A stretch of DNA of 64,000 nucleotides from Helicovermis profundi (lineage in GTDB: Bacteria; Bacillota; Clostridia; Peptostreptococcales; Acidaminobacteraceae): positions 2,728,001 through 2,792,000 of the forward strand of contig NZ_AP028654.1 of NCBI RefSeq assembly GCF_033097505.1. The letters run 5' to 3'. Below, piece by piece: positions 31,764 through 39,550 of this stretch. A model generated the notes under the pieces. The model did not search any database and was not told where the DNA came from. It worked only from the letters and a program-made list of their open reading frames with translations. Made by a program: the position numbers and the translations under genes. Each line of letters begins with the position of its first letter. The stretch's first letter is position 1.

Positions 31764-32372
31764 AGCAGTGCGATTAAGAATAATAAAATAATATTTAAAA
31801 CACGCCTTTATGTTTTAAATATTATTTTATTATTCTTAATCATAGGGCTAACAGCCCGTGGCAAAGAAAAACGAAGTTTTTCTGGGACGCACTGCTTATA
31901 TACCTTTTAAAATATAAGCAAAAACCTTTATCTTTTAATCACCATTTTATTATTCTTAATCATAGGGCTAACAGCCGCGCTATAAAAAACGAAGTTTTTC
32001 TGGGACGCACTGCTTATATACCTTTTAAAATATAAGCAAAACCCTTTATGTTTTAATCACCATTTTATTATTCTTAATCATAGGGCTAACAGCCGCGCTA
32101 TAAAAAACGAAGTTTTTCTGGGACGCACTGCTTATATACCTTTTAAATATAAGCAATATCCTTTATCTTTTAATCACCATTTTATTATTCTTAATCATAG
32201 GGCTAACAGCCGCGCTATAAAAAACGAAGTTTTTCTGGGACGCACTGCTTATATACCTTTTAAATATAAGCAACACACTTTAACTTTTAATCACCATTTT
32301 ATTATTCTTAATCATAGGGCTAACAGCCGCGCTATAAAAAACGAAGTTTTTCTGGGACGCACTGCTTATACT
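31764..32372. repeat. five-copy tandem array between rplL and rpoB
   Basis: Five units with periods 120, 118, 117 and 117 bp, judged from the TAGGGCTAACAGCC landmark at about 31843, 31963, 32081, 32198 and 32315. Each unit has three small inverted elements: GCTTATA...TATAAGC, GGC-TAACA-GCC and AAAAAC-GAA-GTTTTT, then GGGACGCACTGC. The first unit differs: it holds a perfect 31-bp stem with an 8-nt loop (31772-31802 with 31811-31841), bracketed by AGCAGTGCG/CGCACTGCT (31764-31772 and 31888-31896). No coding potential. Confidence 0.9.
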
Positions 32373-32392
32373 TCTTTTTAAATATAATAAAT

Positions 32393-32519
32393 TTCATCTA
32401 ACTTTTACAAGCGTATACAAATAAAAACTAAATAATTTAAAACTATAAAATAAATATGATTATTTTATACTATTAAAACACTTAGTTTTTATTACTTTAT
32501 ATTTTCCTAATTAGATGAA
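32393..32519. repeat. nested inverted repeats downstream of rplL
   Basis: Three perfect inverted pairs are nested inside one another: 32393-32400 with 32512-32519 (8 bp), 32420-32431 with 32482-32493 (12 bp), and 32444-32453 with 32460-32469 (10 bp, 6-nt loop). The sequence is very AT-rich and could form a cruciform or a branched RNA. Function unknown. Confidence 0.7.
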
Positions 32520-32530
32520 CATTTAAGTAA

Positions 32531-32558
32531 TAAAAAAGGGCTTCTAAACAGAAGCCCT
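32531..32558 (-). terminator. rho-independent terminator after rplL
   Basis: A 9-bp GC-rich stem (32537-32545 with 32550-32558), 4-nt loop, then six T on the minus strand, ten bases after the rplL stop. It should separate rplJL from rpoBC at least partly. Confidence 0.9.
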
Positions 32559-32567
32559 CTAATTGCA

Positions 32568-32930
32568 TTACTTAATTTCTACTGCTGCTCCAGCTGCTTC
32601 TAATTTAGCTTTAACTTCTTCAGCTTCTTCTTTAGAAACGCCTTCTTTAACTGCAGTTGGTGCTCCATCAACTACTGCTTTTGCTTCTTTAAGTCCTAAA
32701 GCAGTAATTTCTCTTACAGCTTTAATAACTCCAATTTTCTTAGCTCCAGCGTTTGATAAAATAACATCAAATTCAGTTTTTTCTTCAACAGCAGCTCCGC
32801 CAGCAGCTCCAGCCATCATTACAGGAGCAGATGCAGAAACACCAAATTCTTCTTCACATGCACTAACTAATTCATTTAATTCTAAAACAGTCATACCTTT
32901 TATAGCTTCAATAATTTGTTCTTTAGTCAT
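32568..32930 (-). CDS. rplL: 50S ribosomal protein L7/L12
   Basis: 120 residues. The N-terminal dimerisation helices ([27 protein letters not shown]) are followed by an alanine-rich hinge ([12 protein letters not shown]) and the C-terminal domain with [13 protein letters not shown] that recruits translation factors. Multiple dimers bind L10 to form the stalk. It is 49 bp after rplJ and ends at a strong terminator. Confidence 0.98.
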   Translation of the reverse strand: MTKEQIIEAIKGMTVLELNELVSACEEEFGVSASAPVMMAGAAGGAAVEEKTEFDVILSNAGAKKIGVIKAVREITALGLKEAKAVVDGAPTAVKEGVSKEEAEEVKAKLEAAGAAVEIK

Positions 32931-32979
32931 TTTGTTACACCTCCGTATTTTATATAAAACTCAACTTTTTTACAATCTA

Positions 32980-33492
32980 TTACTCTGCGCTTGCAGCTTC
33001 TGAACCATTATCTTTATCGATAATATTTTGAAGTAAGTATGCAAAATTCGATATTGGCGCTTTAAAGCTACCAAGTAATTTAGCAAGAAGAACTTCTCTT
33101 GAAGGAATATCTGCAATTACTTTGATCTTATCAATGTCGTAATACTCGCCTTCAATAATACCCGCTTTTAATTCTAAAGCTTTATGATCTTTTGCAAAAT
33201 CTTTTATAATTTTTGCTGGAACCACTGGATCATTATAACCAAAAGCAATAGCATTCGGTCCAGTCAATTCAACAGTTAAAGATTCAAATTTTGTATCTTT
33301 AATTGCTAACTTAGTAAAATTATTTTTGTAAACTTTATACTCAACACCAGCTTCTCTAAATTGTTTTCTTAACTCGTTAGCATCTTCAACTGACAAGCCT
33401 CTGTAATCAACAAGAATTGCTGATTGAGCATTTTCAAATTTACCTTTAATCTCTTCAACTTTTTGTTTTTTGAGTTCTAGGTTAGTTGACAT
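32980..33492 (-). CDS. rplJ: 50S ribosomal protein L10
   Basis: 170 residues. The globular rRNA-binding part contains SAILVDYRGLSVEDANELRKQFREAGVEYKVYKN, and the C-terminal helix binds L7/L12 dimers. L10 (with L12) is known to repress its own mRNA, and an L10-leader RNA with an attenuator lies directly upstream here. RBS is GAGGAGGTG. Confidence 0.98.
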   Translation of the reverse strand: MSTNLELKKQKVEEIKGKFENAQSAILVDYRGLSVEDANELRKQFREAGVEYKVYKNNFTKLAIKDTKFESLTVELTGPNAIAFGYNDPVVPAKIIKDFAKDHKALELKAGIIEGEYYDIDKIKVIADIPSREVLLAKLLGSFKAPISNFAYLLQNIIDKDNGSEAASAE

Positions 33493-33661
33493 CTATTGTC
33501 CACCTCCTCATATTTTGTTTTTGCTTCAAGTAGTTTTCCAAAATAAAAATCTCCCTTGTAAACAAGAGAGATTTATATGTTCGCCTCGATCATATATATT
33601 CAATCTCGGTAGGAAATTAAGCACCTGCACCTACTGTCTACGATTAGCATTCAATTTAATC
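33493..33661 (-). ncRNA. L10 leader RNA with attenuator (rplJL regulation)
   Basis: The transcript between the rplJ promoter and start codon contains TAGACAGTAGGTGCAGGTGC (33622-33641), the conserved L10-binding signature of the Firmicutes L10 leader. Downstream is a 13-bp hairpin with one mismatch (33547-33574) followed by TTTTTATTTT, an intrinsic attenuator. Known logic: excess L10(L12) binds the leader and favours termination. Confidence 0.88.
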
Positions 33662-33667
33662 TTGATA

Positions 33668-33696
33668 ATTATAACATTGACTTATAAATAAGTCAA
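33668..33696 (-). promoter_or_regulatory. sigma-A promoter of rplJ-rplL
   Basis: TTGACT (33691-33696), 17 bp, extended TG, then perfect TATAAT (33668-33673), located immediately after the rplA stop codon. It lets rplJL be transcribed separately from rplKA. Confidence 0.88.
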
Positions 33697-33703
33697 CTAT
33701 TAA

Positions 33704-34396
33704 CTAAAATTTTGTTGAAATTAATTTAAGTCCAGGACCCATTGTACTTGTAAGAGTAACATTTCTTAAATAAGTACCCTTTGCAGCAACTGGTCTAGCT
33801 TTAACAATTGCATCCATAACAATTTTAATATTGTCTGATAATTTTTCTTCATCAAATGAAGCTTTACCTACCGAACAATGAATAATATTAGTTTTATCAA
33901 GCCTGTATTCAACTTTACCAGCTTTAATTTCGTTAACTGCTTTTTCAACATCAAAAGTTACAGTTCCCGATTTTGGATTTGGCATTAAACCTTTTGGTCC
34001 AAGTACACGGCCAAGTCTTCCTACTAATCCCATCATATCTGGTGTAGCAACAATTACATCAAATTCGAACCAGTTTTCAGTTTGAATTTTTTTAATCATA
34101 TCATCAGCACCAACAAAATCAGCGCCTGCCTTTTCAGCTTCTAAAGCTTTTTCTCCTTTAGCAACTACTAAAACTCTTTTAGTTTTACCAGTTCCATGAG
34201 GAAGTACTACCGCGCCTCTAACTTGTTGATCTGCATGTCTACCATCAACTCCAAGTTTAACATGAAGTTCAATAGTTTCATCAAATTTAGCGCTTGCTGT
34301 TTTTTTAATTACAGAAACAGCTTCTTCAAGATCATAAGATTTATTCTTATCAACTAGTTTTAATGCTGCTTCATATCTCTTACCTAATTTAGCCAT
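33704..34396 (-). CDS. rplA: 50S ribosomal protein L1
   Basis: 230 residues, [20 protein letters not shown] at the start, with the [18 protein letters not shown] block and the C-terminal [11 protein letters not shown]1 forms the mobile stalk that helps move tRNA to the E site. It follows rplK by 45 bp and ends eight bases before the rplJ promoter. Confidence 0.98.
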   Translation of the reverse strand: MAKLGKRYEAALKLVDKNKSYDLEEAVSVIKKTASAKFDETIELHVKLGVDGRHADQQVRGAVVLPHGTGKTKRVLVVAKGEKALEAEKAGADFVGADDMIKKIQTENWFEFDVIVATPDMMGLVGRLGRVLGPKGLMPNPKSGTVTFDVEKAVNEIKAGKVEYRLDKTNIIHCSVGKASFDEEKLSDNIKIVMDAIVKARPVAAKGTYLRNVTLTSTMGPGLKLISTKF

Positions 34397-34441
34397 TTTT
34401 TCCTCCTTGTGGTATTAACGGAATTCCTCCCACTATTAGAA

Positions 34442-34867
34442 TTAGTCTTCTACGACTACTCCCATACTTCTAGCTGTTCCTGCTATCATACTCATAGCAG
34501 CTTCTAAACTACCTGCTGATAAATCAGGCATTTTAAGCTCAGCAATTTCTTTAATTTGTTCTTTCGAAATAGTTGCAACTTTGTTTCTGTTTGGTTCTCC
34601 AGAACCTTTTTCTAAACCAATTGATTTTTTAATTAAAACTGCAGCTGGTGGAGTTTTAGTAATAAATGAATATGATCTATCTTGATATACCGTAATAACA
34701 ACAGGAATAATCAATCCGTTTTGATCTGAAGTTTTTGCATTGAATTCTTTACAGAACTGCATAATATTAACACCGTGTTGTCCTAATGCTGGACCAACTG
34801 GCGGCGCTGGAGTTGCCTTGCCTGCAGGAATTTGCAATTTAATCATACCAGTAACTTTCTTTGCCAT
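34442..34867 (-). CDS. rplK: 50S ribosomal protein L11
   Basis: 141 residues from ATG 34865-34867 ([25 protein letters not shown]), the standard L11 length. The GTG three codons upstream is part of the GGAGGTG Shine-Dalgarno. The proline-rich N-terminal domain binds thiostrepton and RelA in other bacteria; the C-terminal domain binds the 23S GTPase centre. Confidence 0.97.
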   Translation of the reverse strand: MAKKVTGMIKLQIPAGKATPAPPVGPALGQHGVNIMQFCKEFNAKTSDQNGLIIPVVITVYQDRSYSFITKTPPAAVLIKKSIGLEKGSGEPNRNKVATISKEQIKEIAELKMPDLSAGSLEAAMSMIAGTARSMGVVVED

Positions 34868-34950
34868 CTTTCGCACCTCCTTAATACATCTTTTTTATCA
34901 AATAAAATACATTAGTATCTTATATGCGCGTCATTAAACATACTCTTTTG

Positions 34951-35469
34951 TTAAATTTTTTCAACTTGTGAAAACTCAAGTTCAACAGGTGTTTCCCTGC
35001 CAAACATAGAAATTAAAACTTTTAAACTTTGTCTTTCCATATTGATATCTTCAACATGTCCAACAAACGTTTCAAACGGACCGGAAATAACCCTAATGCT
35101 ATCATTAATTTCAATATCTATGACTAAAATTTTCTTTTCAATACCCATTTTACGAACTTCTTCATTTGTAAGTGGTATTGGCTTAGAACCTGGTCCTACA
35201 AAACCAGTTACTCCACGTGTATTTCTTACGATATACCAAGATTCATCCGTCATAAACATTTTAACAATAACATAACCAGGAAATATCTTTTTTTGCCTTG
35301 TTTTCTTTTTCCCATTCTTAACTTCAGTTACTTCTTCAGTCGGAACAGAGACTTCGAGTATAACGTCTTCCATACCACGATTTTCAACGATTTTTTCTAT
35401 ATTTGCTTTTACTTTATTTTCATGACCCGAATAGGTATGAACAACGTACCAATTAGCATTTTCAGACAT
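34951..35469 (-). CDS. nusG: transcription antitermination factor NusG
   Basis: 172 residues. The NGN domain begins WYVVHTYSGHENKVKANIEK and includes KKIFPGYVIVKMFM; the C-terminal KOW domain contains GPFETFVGHVEDINMERQSLKV. NusG binds the polymerase clamp and, through KOW, S10 or Rho. It lies between secE and rplK. Confidence 0.98.
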   Translation of the reverse strand: MSENANWYVVHTYSGHENKVKANIEKIVENRGMEDVILEVSVPTEEVTEVKNGKKKTRQKKIFPGYVIVKMFMTDESWYIVRNTRGVTGFVGPGSKPIPLTNEEVRKMGIEKKILVIDIEINDSIRVISGPFETFVGHVEDINMERQSLKVLISMFGRETPVELEFSQVEKI

Positions 35470-35517
35470 AAGCTCCTGATCATCTAGGGATGACCTTCGA
35501 CCCCCCTTTTTACCTTT

Positions 35518-35721
35518 TTACATAAACATTTTTAAAATTGTTTTAAACGCTAAGTCTAAAACACCTATCGCAACCGATGTTAAAACACATACTGTTAAAA
35601 CAACCACAGTATTATTTATCACTTCTTTACGATTAGGCCAATTAACTTTTTTTAACTCCGATTTAATACCTTTAAAGAATTTTCCGCCTTCTTTTTTCAC
35701 TGCATTAGATTGAGTAGCCAT
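35518..35721 (-). CDS. secE: protein translocase subunit SecE
   Basis: 67 residues with an amphipathic segment GIKSELKKVNWPNRKEVINN followed by one membrane helix (about 38-62). This is the short single-spanning SecE of Gram-positives, which clamps SecY. It lies between rpmG and nusG. Confidence 0.96.
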   Translation of the reverse strand: MATQSNAVKKEGGKFFKGIKSELKKVNWPNRKEVINNTVVVLTVCVLTSVAIGVLDLAFKTILKMFM

Positions 35722-35753
35722 ATTTTTTCACATCCTCACTTAGTAATTTTGTA

Positions 35754-35903
35754 TTACTTAGTTTCCTTATGAACCGTATGCGTTTTACAGAATTTACAGT
35801 ACTTTTTTAATTCGATTCTATCTGGGTTATTTCTCTTATTCTTAGTAGTGTCGTAATTTCTTTGTTTACATTCAGTACACGCTAATGTAATTTTAACTCT
35901 CAT
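35754..35903 (-). CDS. rpmG: 50S ribosomal protein L33, zinc type
   Basis: 49 residues, [20 protein letters not shown] then [20 protein letters not shown] and [10 protein letters not shown]9, C12, C36 and C39 form the zinc ribbon. It starts at ATG 35901-35903 after GGGAGGTG, and secE begins 32 bp further on. It is the first gene of the rpmG-secE-nusG unit under the promoter at 35983-36011. Confidence 0.97.
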   Translation of the reverse strand: MRVKITLACTECKQRNYDTTKNKRNNPDRIELKKYCKFCKTHTVHKETK

Positions 35904-35982
35904 CGTTAACACCTCCCACTACACTAATTGAAAAACTAAAAGAGTCTAAGCACATTTTACTCCAGTTTAACATCACTAACTT

Positions 35983-36011
35983 AACCTATCATATTTACTT
36001 ATTTGTGTCAA
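35983..36011 (-). promoter_or_regulatory. sigma-A promoter of rpmG-secE-nusG
   Basis: Consensus TTGACA (36006-36011), 17-bp spacer ending in TGA, then TAGGTT (35983-35988). The -10 is weak but has the extended TG. It lies 80 bp upstream of rpmG. Confidence 0.65.
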
Positions 36012-36044
36012 CGTTTTTTATAAAAATGCGCACAAATAAAAAAT

Positions 36045-36062
36045 GACGAATTTTTATTCGCC
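36045..36062 (-). terminator. terminator-like hairpin between tuf copy 2 and rpmG
   Basis: A 7-bp stem with one wobble (36045-36051 with 36056-36062) and a 4-nt loop is followed on the minus strand by ATTTTTTATTT. It is a backup terminator after the tuf copy 2 array. The sequence from 36063 to 36237 shows nothing else except a degenerate repeat end near 36219-36237. Confidence 0.5.
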
Positions 36063-36237
36063 AAAAATTTTTTAAATTATCTATTATAATAAATGTCTTT
36101 TACAAAACAAAATTATACTCTGATTTCTTTTAAATAACAAGTGCTTTTAGAAGATTATTTATTTAATTAGGCAAATCGTGCATATAATTTTCTATTTATT
36201 ACAAAATTTCCATTTTCCTCGTTTGGGAGTCTATCCC

Positions 36238-36532
36238 AATAATAAAAAAAGAGAAAGATCAGACTCCCCTAAGCTTTGCTTACTTCATCCCTACTTAAAA
36301 TATATATCGCTTTTCTTGGTTTGCACTGCTACCGACGAACTCCATTTCTTCGAAATTCCCATTCGTCTCATTTGGGACACTATCCCAATAATAAAAAAAG
36401 AGAGAAGAAACTTTTGTAAGCTTTGCTTACTTCGTCCGCATTTAACGGTATATCGTTTCTCTTGGTTTGCACTGCTACCGACGAACTCCATTTCTTCGAA
36501 ATTCCCATTCGTCTTATTTGGAACACTATCCC
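36238..36532 (-). repeat. tandem array 2: two terminator-like units after tuf copy 2
   Basis: Two units of 149 bp (36238-36386) and 146 bp (36387-36532), the same family as the array at 19050-19495. The second unit begins with the GAGAGAAGAAACTTTTGTAAGC version otherwise found in the terminator of tuf copy 1, showing exchange of segments between the two loci. Confidence 0.85.
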
Positions 36533-36604
36533 AATAATAAAAAAAGAGAAAGATCAGACTCTTATAAGCTTTGCTTACTTCGTCCGATCTTTCTCTTTTT
36601 TTAT
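36533..36604 (-). terminator. rho-independent terminator of tuf copy 2
   Basis: A perfect 20-bp stem: the arm starting at 36533 (AATAAAAAAAGAG through AAGATC) pairs with the complement ending near 36603. On the minus strand it ends in seven T. It is the gene-proximal partial unit of array 2. Confidence 0.9.
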
Positions 36605-36613
36605 TGCAGTGCT

Positions 36614-37804
36614 TTATTCAACAATTTTTATTACTGATCCAGCTCCTACTGTTCTTCCACCTTCACGTATTGAGAATTTTAAGCCTTCTTCAATTGCGAT
36701 TGGTGAAATTAATTCGATTGTCATTTCTATATTATCTCCAGGCATACACATTTCTACTCCCTCTGGAAGTTGTGCTGCTCCTGTTACGTCTGTTGTTCTA
36801 AAGAAAAATTGTGGTCTATATCCATTAAAGAATGGTGTATGTCTTCCGCCTTCTTCTTTCTTTAATACATATACTTGTGCTTCAAATTTTGTATGTGGAT
36901 TTACTGAACCTGGTTTTGAAAGTACTTGACCTCTTTCAATTTCAGCTCTTTGAATTCCTCTTAGTAATAATCCTACGTTATCTCCTGCTCTTCCTTCTGC
37001 TAGAAGTTTTCTGAACATTTCTACGCCTGTTACTACTACTTTTCTTTTTTCTTCTGCAAGTCCTACTAACTCTACTTCTTCTGATACTTTTATAATTCCT
37101 CTTTCTATTCTTCCTGTAGCTACTGTTCCTCTTCCTGTTATTGAGAACACGTCTTCTACTGGCATTAAGAAAGGTTTATCTGTATCTCTTTCTGGCTCTG
37201 GAACATACTCATCAATTATTTCAAATAATTCAATAATTTTTTCCGCCCATTCTGGTTCGCCTTGTAATGCTTTTAGAGCTGATCCTCTTACGATTGGAGT
37301 ATCGTCTCCTGGAAAATCATATGCATCTAATAATTCTCTGATTTCCATTTCTACTAACTCTAATAATTCTTCATCATCTACCATATCACACTTGTTTAAG
37401 AATACTACGATATATGGTACTCCAACTTGTCTTGATAATAAGATATGCTCTCTAGTTTGAGGCATTGGTCCATCTGCTGCTGATACTACTAAAATCGATC
37501 CATCCATTTGTGCTGCTCCTGTAATCATGTTCTTTACATAGTCAGCATGGCCTGGGCAATCCACGTGTGCGTAGTGTCTCTTTGGTGTTTCATACTCAAC
37601 GTGAGCTGTTGATATTGTAATACCTCTTTCTCTCTCTTCTGGTGCTTTATCGATATTATCAAAATCTACTTTTTCACCTAATTGATACTTATCAAATAAT
37701 ACTTTTGTTATTGCTGCTGTTAATGTTGTTTTACCGTGATCTACGTGTCCTATTGTTCCAATATTTACATGCGGCTTATTTCTTTCAAACGTTTGCTTTG
37801 CCAT
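36614..37804 (-). CDS. tuf: elongation factor Tu (copy 2, near tRNA-Thr)
   Basis: 396 residues, identical to the str-operon copy except for three conservative changes. All GTPase motifs are intact. It lies 42 bp after tRNA-Thr and starts behind AAGGAGGAAATTT, the same leader as copy 1. A second tuf beside a threonine tRNA and secE-nusG recalls the thrT-tufB arrangement of Escherichia coli. The two loci probably stay alike by gene conversion. Confidence 0.98.
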   Translation of the reverse strand: MAKQTFERNKPHVNIGTIGHVDHGKTTLTAAITKVLFDKYQLGEKVDFDNIDKAPEERERGITISTAHVEYETPKRHYAHVDCPGHADYVKNMITGAAQMDGSILVVSAADGPMPQTREHILLSRQVGVPYIVVFLNKCDMVDDEELLELVEMEIRELLDAYDFPGDDTPIVRGSALKALQGEPEWAEKIIELFEIIDEYVPEPERDTDKPFLMPVEDVFSITGRGTVATGRIERGIIKVSEEVELVGLAEEKRKVVVTGVEMFRKLLAEGRAGDNVGLLLRGIQRAEIERGQVLSKPGSVNPHTKFEAQVYVLKKEEGGRHTPFFNGYRPQFFFRTTDVTGAAQLPEGVEMCMPGDNIEMTIELISPIAIEEGLKFSIREGGRTVGAGSVIKIVE

Positions 37805-37846
37805 TTTTAAATTTCCTCCTTTATAATGTAAAAATTATTAAAAATC

Positions 37847-37923
37847 TGGAGCCTACGAGCGGATTTGAACCGCCGGCCTCCGCCTTACCAAGGCGACGCT
37901 CTGCCTATCTGAGCTACATGGGC
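37847..37923 (-). tRNA. tRNA-Thr (anticodon GGT)
   Basis: A 77-nt cloverleaf with encoded CCA. Visible are the D arm (TAGCTCAGATAGGCAGAGC), the anticodon arm with loop TTGGTAA (anticodon GGT) and the T arm GGCGGTTCAAATCCGCT. The acceptor stem is GCCCATG with CGTAGGC, containing one C-A mismatch at the fourth pair. It begins only three bases after the sigH stop codon and precedes tuf, so it is presumably cut from a sigH-tRNA-tuf transcript. Confidence 0.95.
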
Positions 37924-37926
37924 ATA

Positions 37927-38577
37927 TTAGTTTCTAACTTTAAAAAATTTATCGAGTTTTTTCTTAACTCTTTGAAGCGCATTATCAACCGATTTCACCG
38001 GTTTGCTTAATTCAACAGAAATTTCTTGATATGATTTACCTTCTAAATAACAAGATAAAACTTCTTGCTCAAACGAACTTAAAACTTCACCCATCTTCGA
38101 TTCAATAAAGCCTACCTCTTCTTTTGAAATGACAAGTCTTTCTGGATTTGTAATATTTTTGCCTGAAATAACATCTAAAAGAGTTCTATCTGATTCTTCC
38201 TCAAAAATCGGCCTATTTAGCGAAATATATGAATTTAATGGTATGTGTTTTTGTCTAGTAGCTGTTTTTATAGCCGTAATAATTTGTCTTGTTATACAGA
38301 GTTCAGCAAAAGACTTAAAAGAAGCCAATCTGTCTGTTCTGTAATCACGTATCGCTTTAAAGAGCCCTATCATTCCTTCTTGAATAATATCTTCTTTATC
38401 AGCGCCAATCAAAAAATAAGATCTCGATTTCGCCTTAACAAACTTTTTATATTTTCTTATAAGGAATTCTTGAGCATGTCCATCTCCGTTTTTTGCCATT
38501 TCTACAATTTCTTCCTCTTTGTAGTCGCTGTAAATATAATCTACATTTCGATTGTCACGCTCTCCAACAACTTCCAT
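37927..38577 (-). CDS. sigH: RNA polymerase sigma factor SigH (Spo0H-like)
   Basis: 216 residues from ATG 38575-38577 (MEVVGERDNRNVDYI), seven bases after GGGGG; a longer frame to 38628 runs through the promoter and is rejected. Region 2 contains SYFLIGADKEDIIQEGMIGLFKAIRDY; region 4 contains LSSFEQEVLSCYLEGKSYQEISVELSKPVKSVDNALQRVK. In Bacillus it governs early stationary-phase genes; non-sporulating Clostridia also keep it. The gene has its own promoter and is followed at once by tRNA-Thr. Confidence 0.94.
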   Translation of the reverse strand: MEVVGERDNRNVDYIYSDYKEEEIVEMAKNGDGHAQEFLIRKYKKFVKAKSRSYFLIGADKEDIIQEGMIGLFKAIRDYRTDRLASFKSFAELCITRQIITAIKTATRQKHIPLNSYISLNRPIFEEESDRTLLDVISGKNITNPERLVISKEEVGFIESKMGEVLSSFEQEVLSCYLEGKSYQEISVELSKPVKSVDNALQRVKKKLDKFFKVRN

Positions 38578-38619
38578 AAAAATTCCCCCTAGAATAAATC
38601 CACTTGAATTCATGATATA

Positions 38620-38649
38620 ATTATACATTAATAGTTATTTCGTAGTCAA
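38620..38649 (-). promoter_or_regulatory. sigma-A promoter of sigH-tRNA-Thr-tuf
   Basis: TTGACT (38644-38649), 18-bp spacer and consensus TATAAT (38620-38625), 43 bp upstream of the chosen sigH start. It is the only strong promoter seen ahead of the tRNA and tuf copy 2. Confidence 0.78.
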
Positions 38650-38713
38650 GATATTGTAATATTATTGACTTAACCAAAAACACACTTTCCTCAATTAATT
38701 TATCAACAGATAT

Positions 38714-39478
38714 CTATTTTTTGGAACTTTTTTGTCTTACGACTTCATACATTAATAACGATGCTGCAACAGAAGCATTAAGTGAAGATACTTCTCCAAA
38801 CATTGGTATACTAACAACAAAATCACATTTTTCTTTAACAAGTCTACTAATTCCTTTTCCTTCATTTCCAACTACTATAGCTATTTTACCAGTTAAATTA
38901 GATTTAAAGTATTCTTCTCTTCCATCCATATCCGCACCAATCAACCAAACACCTTTTTCTTTCAACAAATCAATTGTTCTAGATAAGTTGGTAACTTTAC
39001 AAACAGGAACATATTCTATTGCCCCTGCCGATGTTTTAGCCACAATTGATGTAATCATAGCAGAACGTCTTTTCGGTATAATAACACCATTTGCACCAGC
39101 AGCATTGGCAGTTCTAATGATAGAGCCTAAATTATGAGGATCATTAACTTCATCACAAATCACAAAAAAAGGATCTTCATTCTTAATTTCAAGCTCATCT
39201 AATAGTTCTAATAGTTCCTTATATTTATATGGTGAAATATACGCAATTACACCCTGATGATTATCCGACGTAGATAAACCTTTAATTTTGTTTTTATCTA
39301 CATATTGAACCACTATACCTTTGTCTTTTGCCATAGATATTATTTTTTTTGCAGACCCTTCAACATGCCCCTTTGAAATTAATATCTTGTTTATTTCTCT
39401 TCCTGATTTAAGTGCTTCAATAACGGGATTTCTTCCTTCAATTATATCTTCAAATTTTTCTTCTTCATTTTTTTCCAT
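38714..39478 (-). CDS. rlmB: 23S rRNA (guanosine-2'-O)-methyltransferase RlmB
   Basis: 254 residues from ATG 39476-39478 (MEKNEEEKFEDIIEGRNPV). An N-terminal L30e-like substrate-binding domain (IIEGRNPVIEALKSGREINK) precedes the SPOUT methyltransferase domain. SpoU motifs are DEVNDPHNLGSIIRTANAAG, VVGNEGKGIS and SIPMFGEVSSLNASVAASLL. It methylates a guanosine ribose in the peptidyl transferase loop. The position next to sigH is classical. The ATG seven codons upstream lacks a ribosome-binding site. Confidence 0.93.
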   Translation of the reverse strand: MEKNEEEKFEDIIEGRNPVIEALKSGREINKILISKGHVEGSAKKIISMAKDKGIVVQYVDKNKIKGLSTSDNHQGVIAYISPYKYKELLELLDELEIKNEDPFFVICDEVNDPHNLGSIIRTANAAGANGVIIPKRRSAMITSIVAKTSAGAIEYVPVCKVTNLSRTIDLLKEKGVWLIGADMDGREEYFKSNLTGKIAIVVGNEGKGISRLVKEKCDFVVSIPMFGEVSSLNASVAASLLMYEVVRQKSSKK

Positions 39479-39550
39479 TATAATTATTCCTTCTTTCATA
39501 TATCAGCATACTAGCATTATCTATTTTCATGTATGTTACTAACTATTTTT

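Noticed and set aside
31764..32372. Possible CRISPR array
   Set aside because: Units of about 118 bp are repeated over their whole length with no unique spacers of constant size, and no cas genes are near.
36614..37804. Second tuf as an assembly duplication artefact
   Set aside because: The copies differ at three residues and at scattered silent sites and have different flanks (fusA versus tRNA-Thr), so two real genes are more likely.
38578..38628. 17-codon N-terminal extension of SigH
   Set aside because: It overlaps the -10 region of the sigH promoter; the internal ATG has a GGGGG site at correct spacing.
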